From contig JAKQTR010000042.1 in NCBI GenBank assembly GCA_029562975.1, positions 1 to 64,000 of the forward strand: a DNA stretch of 64,000 nt, written 5' to 3'. The translations under genes were made by a program, and so were the position numbers. Positions 34,071-43,079 of the stretch are shown one piece after another. Origin of the DNA: Acidobacteriota bacterium (GTDB taxonomy: Bacteria > Acidobacteriota > Vicinamibacteria > Vicinamibacterales > JAKQTR01). The notes beneath the pieces are model-generated. The model was not told where the DNA came from, ran no database searches, and was given only the letters and a program-made list of their open reading frames with translations. Position 1 is the first letter of the stretch; each line of letters begins with the position of its first letter.

Positions 34071-34372
34071 TTAGGCGGCGCTTGCCTTCACTTCTCCAGC
34101 AGCGGTCTTTGGCCTCTCCTGCACGCCGTCGACAGAGCGCACGCCGGCGCGAACATGCGGCAGCATCTCCGAGCCATTTACCTTTCGCCAGCGCTCTTCC
34201 GCCATCGCGAGCCGCTTGAACGCCATCATCAGCGCCGTCGGGCGTGCCCCCGCGCCCGTGGTCACGCGCTGACGGAGCCGCACGGTGGCGAAGGGCGACT
34301 CGATGAGGTTCGTGGTTCGCCGATGCCGCCAGTGCTCGGCGGGGAAGTCGTCGAAGGTCAGCCGCTGTCCAG
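34071..34372 (-). pseudogene. IS256-family transposase, C-terminal fragment
   Basis: About 100 residues: FDDFPAEHWRHRRTTNLIES, then PFATVRLRQRVTTGAGARP, ALMMAFKRLAMAEERWRKVNG. The TTNxIESxFATVR segment is the conserved C-terminal region of IS256-family transposases and holds the catalytic Glu. Upstream homology stops near 34,372. It could be the other end of the copy whose start survives at 36,489-36,653, with the middle replaced. Confidence 0.85.
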
Positions 34373-34524
34373 CGTGGTTCGAAATTCCTCGTTTTCTTGG
34401 GTCGGCTTCTCGGTTACTCTCAGCATGGGTGGCGTCTCCTTCGCCCGGCTCGCAACCGGGCCGGTATGCTTCGAACTCACACGAAGGATACGCCGCCTTC
34501 CGTCATTCAGCCGATCCACAACAT

Positions 34525-34865
34525 TCGGCTATGTCTCCGCCGCCCGCGGCGACACCGAGAATCGCCTCAAGGAACTCCACCACGACCTCGCGTTCGGACG
34601 CACGAGTTGCTCGCGCTTCTGGGCCAATCAACTCCGCGTGCTGCTGAGTGCCGCCGCCTACGTGCTGCTCCAGGACCTCCAGCGCCGCGCCACGCGGACG
34701 ACGTTGGCGCGCGCGCAGGTCGGGCGCCTGCGACTCGCGCTCCTGAAGGTCGGCGTGCAGGTCGTCCGCTCCGTTCGCCGGCTCGTCTTCCACTTCCCGC
34801 GGGCACATCCGCACGTCGAGGCGTGGCGCACCGTAGCGCTCGGCCTCGGCGCGGTCACGCGCTGA
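34525..34865 (+). pseudogene. IS1380-family transposase, C-terminal fragment
   Basis: About 110 residues: RGDTENRLKELHHDLAFGRT, SCSRFWANQLRVLLSAAAYV, LARAQVGRLRLALLKVGVQV and a terminal helix. The DTENRIKELK-like segment with SCHRFxANQFRxLL is typical of IS1380-family C-termini. The N-terminal 350 residues are missing. Confidence 0.8.
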
Positions 34866-35111
34866 CCCCGCCCGCGCGCTCGACTGCACCCGATACGGGA
34901 CCGGTGTCCCTCGCGCACGGGCCATCACCACCTCGCCGTGTGTGCGGAGCCTGCCGGCGCGCGTTTTCACCCCGTCACCCGCTCCACCACGGCTCTTCAC
35001 CAGCCCCCCCGCGTCCACGTCGTCTCACGCGAGCTCGGCAGGGCTTTCGTCAGGGCCTCGTGAACAGTCCGGATCAATCCTCACACCACTACGCTAGAAT
35101 GATCTGACCGT

Positions 35112-36272
35112 ATGCCGTTCCTTCTCGCCGTCACCGCTATCATGCAACTGTCCTGCGCGGGTGACGCGTGTGTTGCCGTCCGTGACAACGGAACGGTGCT
35201 TGTCTGGGGCAGGTACAATCCCGTCAAGGAGCTGAAAAGCGATACACCCAGAGAGGTTCCTGGGTTGTCCGGGGTCAAAAAGGTCGCAGCAGGGTCCGAA
35301 TTCTTTCTTGCACTCAAGCAGGACGGCTCTGTTTGGAGTTGGGGCGTCAACCGGCATGGCGTACTCGGCATCAACACCCTGGAGGAAGCAAGATTTAACC
35401 GCCTCACGGATTCTGAAGTCCCGGTACGCATCGCCGGCTTAACGGGCGTCGCTGATATTTCCGTGATGGGCCATTCTGCATTTGCCCTGAAGTCCGATGG
35501 GACGGTCTGGGCGTGGGGATATCACTCCAACGGCAGTCTGGGGACCGGACTCATCCCAAGCCCGACACCGGCCCGACGCCCTGCTTCCATGGATCAGCCC
35601 TTTCCAGTCCAGGTGGCTGGTCTCCAAGGAGTCAAGCAGGTGGCGGCCGGCTTCTATCACGCCCTCGCGCTTCTCCAGGACGGACGCGTCATGGGCTGGG
35701 GCTCCAACTCCCTCGGAGCCGTTGGAGATGGAACGACCGAACACCGTTGGGAACCTGTTCCCGTCAAGGGCCTGGCTGATGTCATAAAGGTCGCAGCGGG
35801 CTCGGAATCTTCGCTCGCCATCCTGAAAGACGGAACTGTCCGCGTCTGGGGCAACAACAGCAGCGGCATACTCCTCAACGGCACAAAGGATGGCTTCCAC
35901 CCCGAGCCGATTCCCGTATCTGGCATCCGGACCGCCGTCGATGGCGCAGCCGGTGCGGGCCATATGCTTGTTCTTCTGGCCAGCGGCTCAATCCAGTGTT
36001 GGGGTTTTAACGGCTGGGGCCACTGCGGGGACGGAAAGACCGGCGGCTACGCTCTTTCCATTGTAACCACTAGGAACATCAGCGGCGTGGCCTGGATGGG
36101 AGCCGGCGCTAACAGCAGCTTCGCGATGACGAAAGACGGCCGGTTGATGGGCTGGGGCGCACTATACACTGAGCCGATGAATCCAGGAGGAATTTATTGG
36201 TCGGCTCTGCCCGTGGAGTGGACCGAACAAGGCTGGTTCAGACCTGCCGGGTACGCGCGGAAACCTCAATAG
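35112..36272 (+). CDS. Exported RCC1-repeat beta-propeller protein
   Basis: 386 residues. The N-terminus (PFLLAVTAIMQLSCAGDA) looks like a signal peptide, with a Cys that might be lipidated. Six to seven RCC1-type repeats follow, each with a VWGRY/VWSWG/VWAWG-like strand, and HSAFALKSDGTVWAWG or HALALLQDGRVMGWG as clear examples. Such propellers act in protein-protein contacts; no enzyme motif is seen. GC content is clearly lower than the surrounding housekeeping genes, and it lies inside the tRNA-Ser element, so it is imported cargo. It is the only intact gene there. Confidence 0.85.
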   Translation: MPFLLAVTAIMQLSCAGDACVAVRDNGTVLVWGRYNPVKELKSDTPREVPGLSGVKKVAAGSEFFLALKQDGSVWSWGVNRHGVLGINTLEEARFNRLTDSEVPVRIAGLTGVADISVMGHSAFALKSDGTVWAWGYHSNGSLGTGLIPSPTPARRPASMDQPFPVQVAGLQGVKQVAAGFYHALALLQDGRVMGWGSNSLGAVGDGTTEHRWEPVPVKGLADVIKVAAGSESSLAILKDGTVRVWGNNSSGILLNGTKDGFHPEPIPVSGIRTAVDGAAGAGHMLVLLASGSIQCWGFNGWGHCGDGKTGGYALSIVTTRNISGVAWMGAGANSSFAMTKDGRLMGWGALYTEPMNPGGIYWSALPVEWTEQGWFRPAGYARKPQ

Positions 36273-36488
36273 CGCCACCCGCGTCGGGCGCGAAAGCAGC
36301 CAGACCTCACTGGAGGATCACGTCGGCTACAAGGTGAGATTGCCGGCAGTGAATCTGATGCCTACTGTTGGCAATCACGTAGTTCCGCGATTCCCCTGAC
36401 CGTTCTTCGCTGATTGTCCCGGTGAGAAATTGCCGGATCGCTGGGCGCATTGCGTGGAAGTCGCGGCGGATGTCCTGCGCCGCCTCCT
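36273..36488. other. Spacer after the RCC1 gene
   Basis: No clear gene. A 64-codon minus-strand frame (36,307-36,501) runs into the IS256 end and has no recognisable features. Confidence 0.35.
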
Positions 36489-36653
36489 CTTGCCAACGCA
36501 CGCGGTCAGATCCATCCTAGGCTTGGCCATCGGCATCTCCCTCCGCGTGTGTCCTTCCGCCAGAAAGAGCTCACGGAACGATGCCCGATGGCCGCTTGGC
36601 TGTCCAGCCTCTCAACGGCCTACCGAATTCCCACCACGTCCGGTGACTCTAAC
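36489..36653 (-). mobile_element. IS256-family end remnant beside tRNA-Ser
   Basis: Transposase start (MAKPRMDLTACVGK) plus terminal region, ending GGTGACTCTAAC. Homology to the copies at 1-448 and 18,635-18,794 breaks just after VGK. The outer tip is about 18 bp from the tRNA-Ser 3' end. Confidence 0.75.
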
Positions 36654-36668
36654 CCGATTGAAGTTGGT

Positions 36669-36726
36669 TGGCGGAGGGAGAGGGATTCGAACCCCCGGTA
36701 CGGTTCCCCGTACAGCGGTTTTCAAG
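36669..36726. repeat. Right attachment site, within intact tRNA-Ser
   Basis: 58 bp identical to 32,942-32,999. It overlaps the 3' part of the tRNA gene from the anticodon loop to 3 nt past the discriminator base, so the element supplied the 3' half that keeps the tRNA functional. Confidence 0.9.
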
Positions 36727-36758
36727 ACCGCCGCCTTCAACCGCTCGGCCATCCCTCC
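36672..36758 (-). tRNA. tRNA-Ser (anticodon UGA)
   Basis: Minus-strand class II tRNA of 87 nt. Acceptor GGAGGGA/TCCCTCC, anticodon loop CTTGAAA (anticodon TGA), long variable arm and GGTTCGAATCC T-loop. It is the target of the integrative element to its left. Confidence 0.95.
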
Positions 36759-36900
36759 GTCGGGGCGATTATATCGCCCCGCGCGCCACGCCCGGGGGAA
36801 CCATGGCCGGGAATCGGGAGCCGGGGACCGGCGACAGGGGACCAGCGACTGCAGCGTGTCGGATTCCGAATTCTGACTTCTGACTTCTGGATTCTGACTC

Positions 36901-38187
36901 CTACCTTCTCTCGATCCTCTCCATGCCCCTCATGTACGGTCTCAGCGCCTCGGGAATGACCACCGACCCGTCCTCCTGCTGGCCGTTCTCGAGGATAGCG
37001 ATGAGCGTCCGCCCCACGGCGAGGCCGGACCCGTTCAGCGTGTGCACGTACTCGGCCTTGCCCGTGCCGCCCGGCCGGAACTTGATGTTCGCGCGCCGCG
37101 CCTGGAACGCCATCGTGTTGCTGCACGACGAGATCTCGCGGTAGCAGTCCTGGCTCGGCAGCCACACCTCGATGTCGTACGTCTTCGCCGACGCGAACCC
37201 CATGTCGCCCGTGCACAGGAGCACCGTGCGGTGCGGCAGGCCGAGGCGTTTGAGCACCTCCTCACCGTTCGCCACCATGCTCTCGAGCTCGTCGAAGGAC
37301 TGCTCCGGCGCCGCGAACTTCACCATCTCCACCTTGTGGAACTGGTGCTGGCGAATGAGGCCCTTCACGTCCTGCCCGTACGAGCCGGCTTCGCTCCTGA
37401 AGCACGGCGTGTACGCCGTGTAGCGCAGCGGCAGCAGGCGCCCGTCGAGGATTTCCTCGCGGTGCAGGTTGGTGAGCGGCACTTCCGCCGTCGGGATGAG
37501 GTACAGGTCCCACTCGCCGCCGATCTTGAAGAGATCCGCCTCGAACTTCGGCAGATTGCCGGTGCCCTGGAGCGCGCCCGCGTTCACGAGGAACGGCGGA
37601 TCCACCTCGGTGTACCCGTGCTCGCGGGTGTGCAGGTCGAGCATGAAGTCGATGAGCGCGCGCGACAGCCTGGCGCCCGCGCCGGTCAGCACGGCGAAAC
37701 GCGCGCCGGACATGCGCGCGGCCCGCTCGAAATCGAGGATGCCCAGGTTCGTGCCCAGCTCGGCGTGCGACCTGGGCGCGAAGGCAAAGGCCCTCGGCTC
37801 GCCCCAGGAGCGCACGACGACGTTGTCGGCGGCGCCGACGCCCGCCGGCACGGTTTCGTGGGGCATATTGGGAATGGTCAGCAGGATCGCGCGCCGCCTG
37901 GTTTCGAGCGCTTCGAGCTCCGCCTCCAGCGCCTTGATCTCCGCGCCGCGCGCCCGGCTGGCGGCAAACAGGTGCGACGCGTCCTGGCCCGCGCGCTTCG
38001 CCCGCGCGACTTCTTCTCCGGCGGCGTTCTGCCGCCGCTTCAGTTCCTCCAGCCTGGGAATGAGCGCCCGGCGGTCGCCGTCCAGGGCGGCCAGGTCGTC
38101 GAGCTCGGCATCCATGCGGAGGCCGCGCGAGGCCAGGCTCCGCCGAACCTCGTCGAGGCGATCGCGAACGAAGACCGGATCCAGCAT
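36901..38187 (-). CDS. serS: Seryl-tRNA synthetase
   Basis: 428-residue class II synthetase. The start [18 protein letters not shown] at 38,187 gives the normal length. The N-terminal coiled-coil arm (residues about 30-105) contacts the long arm of tRNA-Ser. Motif 2 region: [20 protein letters not shown]. Motif 3: [36 protein letters not shown] is the serine/adenylate site. It lies 142 bp from tRNA-Ser(UGA), one of its substrates, and diverges from galU. Confidence 0.97.
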   Translation of the reverse strand: MLDPVFVRDRLDEVRRSLASRGLRMDAELDDLAALDGDRRALIPRLEELKRRQNAAGEEVARAKRAGQDASHLFAASRARGAEIKALEAELEALETRRRAILLTIPNMPHETVPAGVGAADNVVVRSWGEPRAFAFAPRSHAELGTNLGILDFERAARMSGARFAVLTGAGARLSRALIDFMLDLHTREHGYTEVDPPFLVNAGALQGTGNLPKFEADLFKIGGEWDLYLIPTAEVPLTNLHREEILDGRLLPLRYTAYTPCFRSEAGSYGQDVKGLIRQHQFHKVEMVKFAAPEQSFDELESMVANGEEVLKRLGLPHRTVLLCTGDMGFASAKTYDIEVWLPSQDCYREISSCSNTMAFQARRANIKFRPGGTGKAEYVHTLNGSGLAVGRTLIAILENGQQEDGSVVIPEALRPYMRGMERIERR

Positions 38188-38253
38188 GGGCCAGATCGTA
38201 TATCCAAAGCCGGGAGGCCTGCGATACGATCGCGGCCCAGGAGGCTTTCCGAC

Positions 38254-39123
38254 ATGGCGGCACAGGTGCGCAAGGCGGTGTTTCCCGCAGCCGGCCTCGG
38301 CACGCGGTTCCTTCCCGCGACGAAGGCACAGCCGAAGGAGATGCTCCCCCTCGTCGACAAGCCCATCATCCAGTACGGCGTCGAAGAGGCGGTCGCCTCC
38401 GGCATCGAGAACATCATCATCGTCACCGGACGGGGCAAGAACGCGATCGAGGACCATTTCGACGTGTCCGTCGAGCTCGAGGCGTTCCTCCACTCGCGCG
38501 ACAAGCCGGACCTGCTGGCCGAGGCCCGCAAGATCTCGAGCCTCATCAAGGTGGCGTACGTCCGGCAGGGCGAAGCGCTCGGCCTCGGCCACGCGGTGCT
38601 CGTGACGCGCGACCTCGTCGGTCAGGAGCCCTTCGCCGTCGTGCTCGCCGACGACGTGCTGGATGCCGAGCCGGCGGGGCTGAAGCAGATGATGGACGTG
38701 TTCGAGCGCGTGCAGGGGCCGGTCGTCGCCGTCGAGCGCGTGCCGTGGGAGAGCGTGTCCGCCTACGGCATCGTGGACGTCCGGAGCGAGGCCGGCGGCG
38801 TCTACGCCGTCGGCGACCTCGTCGAGAAGCCGAGGCGCGAGGACGCGGCGTCCAACCTGGGCATCATCGGGCGCTACATCCTCACGCCGGACGTCTTCGA
38901 GGAGCTCGAATCGACATCCAACGATCGGACCGGGGAGATCCAGCTCACCAACGGCCTGCGGCGCCTGCTGAAGAAGCGGCCGATCTACGCGTGCGAGATC
39001 GCGGGCACCCGCCACGACACCGGCAGCAAACTCGGCTACCTCAAGGCGGCGGTCTACTACGCGCTGAAGCGCCCGGAGCTGGCCCGCGAGTTCAGGGAGT
39101 ACCTGCGCGGGCTCGAGCTGTGA
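38254..39123 (+). CDS. galU: UTP-glucose-1-phosphate uridylyltransferase
   Basis: 289-residue nucleotidyltransferase making UDP-glucose. Begins [36 protein letters not shown]-like; the G-loop is [10 protein letters not shown], and [14 protein letters not shown] is the GalU-specific segment. [11 protein letters not shown] holds the metal Asp, and [22 protein letters not shown] and [15 protein letters not shown] complete the site. The start at 38,254 has AGGAGG nearby. It converges on the FmdB-type gene. Confidence 0.95.
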   Translation: MAAQVRKAVFPAAGLGTRFLPATKAQPKEMLPLVDKPIIQYGVEEAVASGIENIIIVTGRGKNAIEDHFDVSVELEAFLHSRDKPDLLAEARKISSLIKVAYVRQGEALGLGHAVLVTRDLVGQEPFAVVLADDVLDAEPAGLKQMMDVFERVQGPVVAVERVPWESVSAYGIVDVRSEAGGVYAVGDLVEKPRREDAASNLGIIGRYILTPDVFEELESTSNDRTGEIQLTNGLRRLLKKRPIYACEIAGTRHDTGSKLGYLKAAVYYALKRPELAREFREYLRGLEL

Positions 39124-39124
39124 G

Positions 39125-39141
39125 CGCCGGCCCCGCCGGCG
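39125..39141. terminator. Short hairpin between convergent genes
   Basis: Perfect 7-bp stem CGCCGGC / GCCGGCG with a 3-nt loop in the 24-bp gap between galU and the FmdB-type gene. No T-tract. Confidence 0.45.
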
Positions 39142-39147
39142 GCGTCC

Positions 39148-39435
39148 CTACGCTTTCGGCGCGGCAGGCGCGGCGGCCGGCTTCGAGTCCGACGCCGGCG
39201 GCGCCGGGGTGGCCGATGGCGCGGCGTCTGCCGCGGCGGCGGCGTCCCCGGACTTCTTCGCGTAGTCGGTCACGTACCAGCCCGAGCCCTTGAAGTGCAC
39301 GGCCGGCGCGGAGACGAGCTTGGTCACCGGCCCTTCCCCGCACAAGGGGCATCGGTCGACGGGCGGGTCAGCGACGCGCAGGATGCGCTCGAACCGCTCC
39401 CCGCAGGAGGCACATTCGTATTCGTAGAGTGGCAT
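39148..39435 (-). CDS. FmdB-family zinc-ribbon protein
   Basis: 95 residues. MPLYEYECASCGERFERI and DRCPLCGEGPVTKLVSAPAVHFKG form the FmdB-type zinc ribbon (C8, C11 and the CPLC pair). The C-terminal 40 residues are low-complexity Ala/Pro. FmdB proteins are thought to be small regulators; the role here is unknown. Confidence 0.9.
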   Translation of the reverse strand: MPLYEYECASCGERFERILRVADPPVDRCPLCGEGPVTKLVSAPAVHFKGSGWYVTDYAKKSGDAAAAADAAPSATPAPPASDSKPAAAPAAPKA

Positions 39436-39462
39436 CTGGCTGCAGCTCGATCAGAAGCCAGA

Positions 39463-39525
39463 ACAGGGCTTCTGAGTTCTGGATTCTGAATTCTGGTTTC
39501 TGGATTCCGGTTTCCGGCGTCTGAC
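39463..39525. repeat. Intergenic degenerate TTCTG-type short repeats
   Basis: A run of near-repeats of the form TTCTGGATTCTGAATTCTGG. Similar stretches occur at 36,862-36,905 and 49,498-49,535, and C-rich versions (CGAATCCCGAGCCC) at 58,378-58,428. All are in gaps between genes. Confidence 0.5.
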
Positions 39526-39538
39526 GCCTGTCGTCTTC

Positions 39539-41197
39539 CTATTCCATCACCGCCCCCGCCCCGTCGCCCAGCATCAACTGACGGTGGGCGTGGAACGTGG
39601 CGAGCCCGTTCCGCAACAGCCTGTCGTGGAATCCCTTCAGCGAGAACTCGGCCCCGGCCTGGGCCTTGCAGTCCTCGCGCAGCTTCAGGAGCATCAGCTT
39701 GCCGGCTGTGTAGACGACGTAACTGGGATCGAACGTCCCGCGCTCCGCCTCGCGCCGCGCGGTGCTCTCCTCGAGGAAGGCCTCTTCCCTGAAGAACCGC
39801 ACGCCCTGCTCCACCGACATGTCCTCCGCGTGGAGCCGGATGGCCACGACCAGCCTTGCGATGCGGATGAGCGCCTCCGCCAGCTGCCCCAGGCGCACGG
39901 CCGGGTCCTGCTTCTCGAAACCGGCCTCGATCATCATGTGCTCGCAGTAGTGCGCCCAGCCCTCGATGAACGACGCCGGGGCCAGCAACAGCGAGCGCCG
40001 CGCCCGCGACTCGACCTGCCTCAGGTGCTGGAAATGCAGGAAGTGCCCCGGGTAGACCTCGTGCATCGAGATCGACCACAGCGCCGGCACGGCGAGGTCG
40101 CGCAGGTGCTCTGCCCTGCGATCGGCGGGCCACGACGGGTCCGCTTCAGTCAGGTAGTAGTAGGCGCGGGTCGGTCTCGCCTCGAAGGGCCCGGGCGTCC
40201 ACATGCTCGCGAAGGACCACCGGAAGAAGTCGGGCGTCGCCGCGACGACGACCGGTTCGCAGGGCGGGATCGACACGAGGTCCTTCCGCCTGATGAACCT
40301 CGCCAGCTCCTCGATCTGCTCCCGCGCCGCCTGCACGACTCCGTGCTCGGGCGTTCGGTACGCCTTGACGCGGGCCCAGACCTCGGCCGGGTCGCCCGGC
40401 CCGACCCTGGCTGCCGTCTGCCGGAACTCCTCCTGCACCGCGTTCAACTCGCGCAGGCCGATCTCCAGCAGCCTGCCGAGCGGGATCTCGATGCCTTCTT
40501 CCAGCCGCAGCTTGGCGGCGAAGCGGTCCGCGCCGAGCCTGAATGACGCGCGGGCCTTCGGCCCGACCTCGCCTTCCAGATGGGCGATGTAGGCCCTCAG
40601 GGCCTCGATGGCCTCGGTCTGGGCGTCCGCGAGATCGCCGAGCAGGCCGAGGTCGTCCACGTCGGCGAACGCCTTGGGCAGGTCCGATTCGATGAAGCGC
40701 ACGGTGCCGCGCAGGGTCTCGAGGCCGATCTTCACGAAGATGCCGGGCGGATCCTTGATGTTGTCGCGCGCGGACTGGATGAACCGCGGCGCCTGCCGGA
40801 GTTTCGACAGGACGCGCCGGGCGCGCTCCTCGGCGGGTGCGTAGTCGAAGAGGGCCTGGCCCGCGAGACTGGTTCCGAGCAGCTCGCCATAGAGCTGCGG
40901 GCTGCGCTCCCACGTGCGGACTTTCTCGAGCTCCAGCAGCCGGCCCTGGATGTGCGCCGCGATCATCGGCCGCTCGACGCGCTCGTCGCCGGTCAGCGAA
41001 TCCGTGCTGATGGCGGCCAGCCGGCGCGCCAGGCCCGACAGCGCCTGGACGTCCGCGTCGATGGCGCCGCGGTCGAGATTCTCCAGGAGGTCGTCGTACG
41101 CGTGGACGCCGTCGAAGGTGGCCGCCGAGGGATTTGTCTCGTAGAGGTGCGACAGGTAGTCGCCGACGAAATGGTGGAGTGGTTCCGAGGCAATCAT
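39539..41197 (-). CDS. DUF885-family protein, probable metallopeptidase-like
   Basis: 552 residues from MIASEPLHHFVGDYL. The family hallmark SMHEVYPGHFLHFQHL (an HExxPGH-type zinc site) is near residue 385, followed by PASFIEGWAHYCEHMMIEAGF, the second conserved block with a Glu and His. A pattern LEESTARREAERGTFDPSYVVYTAGKLML near the C-terminus is also typical. No signal peptide is seen. The reaction is not established for the family; peptidase activity is inferred from the motif. Confidence 0.85.
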   Translation of the reverse strand: MIASEPLHHFVGDYLSHLYETNPSAATFDGVHAYDDLLENLDRGAIDADVQALSGLARRLAAISTDSLTGDERVERPMIAAHIQGRLLELEKVRTWERSPQLYGELLGTSLAGQALFDYAPAEERARRVLSKLRQAPRFIQSARDNIKDPPGIFVKIGLETLRGTVRFIESDLPKAFADVDDLGLLGDLADAQTEAIEALRAYIAHLEGEVGPKARASFRLGADRFAAKLRLEEGIEIPLGRLLEIGLRELNAVQEEFRQTAARVGPGDPAEVWARVKAYRTPEHGVVQAAREQIEELARFIRRKDLVSIPPCEPVVVAATPDFFRWSFASMWTPGPFEARPTRAYYYLTEADPSWPADRRAEHLRDLAVPALWSISMHEVYPGHFLHFQHLRQVESRARRSLLLAPASFIEGWAHYCEHMMIEAGFEKQDPAVRLGQLAEALIRIARLVVAIRLHAEDMSVEQGVRFFREEAFLEESTARREAERGTFDPSYVVYTAGKLMLLKLREDCKAQAGAEFSLKGFHDRLLRNGLATFHAHRQLMLGDGAGAVME

Positions 41198-41360
41198 GGG
41201 CACACTATCGAAGCGCCACGCGGGCCGCATGCGCGGGCCGCCGTGGCCGCGGGCCCGCAGAAAGCCTCATCGTACAATAAAATAGCGGCCGATTCACCAC
41301 CGGCGTCGCCCGTGCCGCCGCTCGCGCCATCGTCCGCGGCAGGCCCGCCCGAGTCACCTC

Positions 41361-42212
41361 ATGCAGGACCCGGCTTCCGGCACGCTTTTCGTCGTCGCGA
41401 CGCCCATCGGCAACCTCGAGGACATCTCCCTGCGCGCGCTCCGCGTCCTCAGGGAAGCCGACCTGGTGGCCGCCGAGGACACCCGCCACTCGGGAGCCCT
41501 GCTCCAGCATTACGCCATCGGCCGCCCGACGACAAGCCTCCACGAGCACAACGAGTCCCGCAAAGTGCCTGCCCTCGTGAATCGGCTCCGGAACGGCGCG
41601 CGCATCGCCCTGGTCACCGACGCCGGCACGCCCTCGGTATCGGATCCAGGCTTCCGTTTGGTGAAGGCCGCGGCCGAAGCCGGCATCCGCGTCGAGGTCG
41701 TTCCCGGGCCCAGCGCGGTGCTCGCCGCGCTCGTCGCCTCCGGATTGCCGACCGACGCCTTCGTCTTCGCCGGCTTCCCGCCCTCGCGGGGTGCAGCTCG
41801 CGGCGCGTGGTTCGACACCCTCAAGGGCGAGCGGCGCACGGTCGTGTTCTTCGAAGCGCCTCACCGCGTCCGCCGAACGCTCGAGGACCTTCTCCGCCTC
41901 GTCGGCAACCGCCGGGTCGCTATCGGCCGGGAACTCACCAAGCTTCACGAAGAGGTCGTCAGGGGCCGTCTCTCGGCGGTACTCGAGCGCCTCTCCCCGC
42001 CCAGGGGCGAATACACTATCGTCGTGGGCGGCGAAGAAGAGGAGACACCGGACAGAGACGAGCAAATCTCTGACAATCAGTTGTTTGAAGAATTCAGTTG
42101 TTTGACAGAAAACAACCGGACTCGCCGCGAGGCCATTCGTGAGCTCGCTGAAATCCACGGCATGCGTGCGAGAGACGTTTTCGCGGCCCTCGACCGCGTC
42201 CGCCGTCCTTGA
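41361..42212 (+). CDS. rsmI: 16S rRNA 2'-O-ribose methyltransferase RsmI
   Basis: 283-residue SPOUT-like/tetrapyrrole-methylase-fold enzyme that methylates C1402 of 16S rRNA using SAM. Clear motifs: GTLFVVATPIGNLEDISLRA, VAAEDTRHSGALLQHY, LVTDAGTPSVSDPGFRLV and VVPGPSAVLAALVASGLP, then FFEAPHRVRRTLEDL and IGRELTKLHEEV. The last 60 residues (from EEEETPDR) are lower in GC than the rest of the gene and less conserved. Confidence 0.95.
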   Translation: MQDPASGTLFVVATPIGNLEDISLRALRVLREADLVAAEDTRHSGALLQHYAIGRPTTSLHEHNESRKVPALVNRLRNGARIALVTDAGTPSVSDPGFRLVKAAAEAGIRVEVVPGPSAVLAALVASGLPTDAFVFAGFPPSRGAARGAWFDTLKGERRTVVFFEAPHRVRRTLEDLLRLVGNRRVAIGRELTKLHEEVVRGRLSAVLERLSPPRGEYTIVVGGEEEETPDRDEQISDNQLFEEFSCLTENNRTRREAIRELAEIHGMRARDVFAALDRVRRP

Positions 42213-42299
42213 CCCTTTCGCGCGTCATTTGCTAACGTAGCGCAGCCAAGAACGCCTCGAGCGTCAAAATCGTGACGCCTGCGCCAGTGGAGTTGTGGT

Positions 42300-43055
42300 A
42301 TGGCGAAGATCCGGCGCGGCTCCCGTCGTCAGGCCAGCGTGAAGAAGGCCAAGCGGGCAGTCCCTGCGAAGACGAAGCGGAGTGCTTCCTCCGCCAAGCG
42401 CCCTTCCCGGCCTGCTGCCAGGGCCTCGGCCAGGTCGTCGGCCAGACCCAGGACGGCGCCTCCCGCCAAACCATCCGGCCGGCCATCCGCCAAGCCGGCG
42501 CCGCAGGCGACTCCCGCCCGCCGGAGCACCTACGCGGACGCCATCATCCTCTACGAGCGGGGGCTCCACGCCCTGCAGGCGAAGCGCTATCGCGAGGCGT
42601 CGGCCACGCTCCGGCGGGTCATCGCGGAATTCCCCGAGGAAATCGAGCTGCACGAGCGGGCCGAGCTCTACATCCGGGTCTGCGAGCGGCAGATGGCTCC
42701 TCCCGACGCAACGCCGAAGACGCCCGACGAGCAGGTACTGGCCGCCACGCTCGCGATGAACGCCGGCGCCTTCGACCAGGCCGCCGCGCTCCTCACGAGC
42801 GTGCTCCAGGCGCAGCGGGAGCACGATGGCGCCGAATACCTGCTCGGCGTGGCTCTGGCCGCGAAGGGTGACGCCTCCGGGGCCCTCCTCCACCTGGCCC
42901 GGGCGATCGATCTCAATCCCGAGAACCGCGATCTTCTGCGCAAGGCGCCGGAACTCGAGGCCCTGCGCCAGACCGACGGCGGCCGCGCCCTGCTGGCGGA
43001 GGCGTCGAGCGCGGCGCGCAGGGAGCGCCGAAACCAGCCGCGCGTGCGGCATTAG
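42300..43055 (+). CDS. Basic-tailed tetratricopeptide-like protein
   Basis: 251 residues. The first 75 are Lys/Arg/Ala/Pro-rich and disordered (KIRRGSRRQASVKKAKRAV). The rest has TPR-like helices: YADAIILYERGLHALQAKRYREAS and then FDQAAALLTSVLQAQ, AEYLLGVALAAKGDASGALLHLARAIDLNPEN. The basic tail suggests contact with nucleic acid; the TPR part suggests a protein partner. Next to the GlmU-type gene with 24 bp between, probably one transcript. Confidence 0.7.
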   Translation: MAKIRRGSRRQASVKKAKRAVPAKTKRSASSAKRPSRPAARASARSSARPRTAPPAKPSGRPSAKPAPQATPARRSTYADAIILYERGLHALQAKRYREASATLRRVIAEFPEEIELHERAELYIRVCERQMAPPDATPKTPDEQVLAATLAMNAGAFDQAAALLTSVLQAQREHDGAEYLLGVALAAKGDASGALLHLARAIDLNPENRDLLRKAPELEALRQTDGGRALLAEASSAARRERRNQPRVRH

Positions 43056-43073
43056 GCCGGCCCGAAGGCCGGC
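43056..43073. other. Hairpin in the short gap before the acetyltransferase gene
   Basis: Perfect 7-bp stem GCCGGCC / GGCCGGC with CGAA loop, between the TPR-like gene and the ATG at 43,080. It may weaken read-through or cover the ribosome-binding site. Confidence 0.35.
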
Positions 43074-43079
43074 GCGATC

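Larger units (their letters stand above)
32942..36726. mobile_element. Decayed tRNA-Ser-integrated element (about 3.7 kb)
   Basis: Bounded by a 58-bp perfect direct repeat (32,942-32,999 and 36,669-36,726) that duplicates the 3' half of tRNA-Ser(UGA). A tyrosine-recombinase C-terminus lies 5 bp from the left repeat, in the usual position for the integrase. Cargo: broken IS3, IS256 and IS1380 transposase genes and an intact RCC1-repeat gene. The rest of the integrase is gone, so the element cannot excise by itself. Confidence 0.85.

Noticed and set aside
35112-36272. RCC1-like gene as a eukaryotic contaminant
   Set aside because: Intronless with a bacterial-type signal peptide, and RCC1-repeat proteins are common in bacteria.
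36307-36501. 64-codon minus-strand frame after the RCC1 gene
   Set aside because: No ribosome-binding site or family features, and it begins within the IS256 remnant.
39584-42073. Long plus-strand frames opposite the DUF885 gene and across rsmI
   Set aside because: Shadows of conserved genes in a GC-rich genome; Arg/Pro/Gly-rich translations without motifs.
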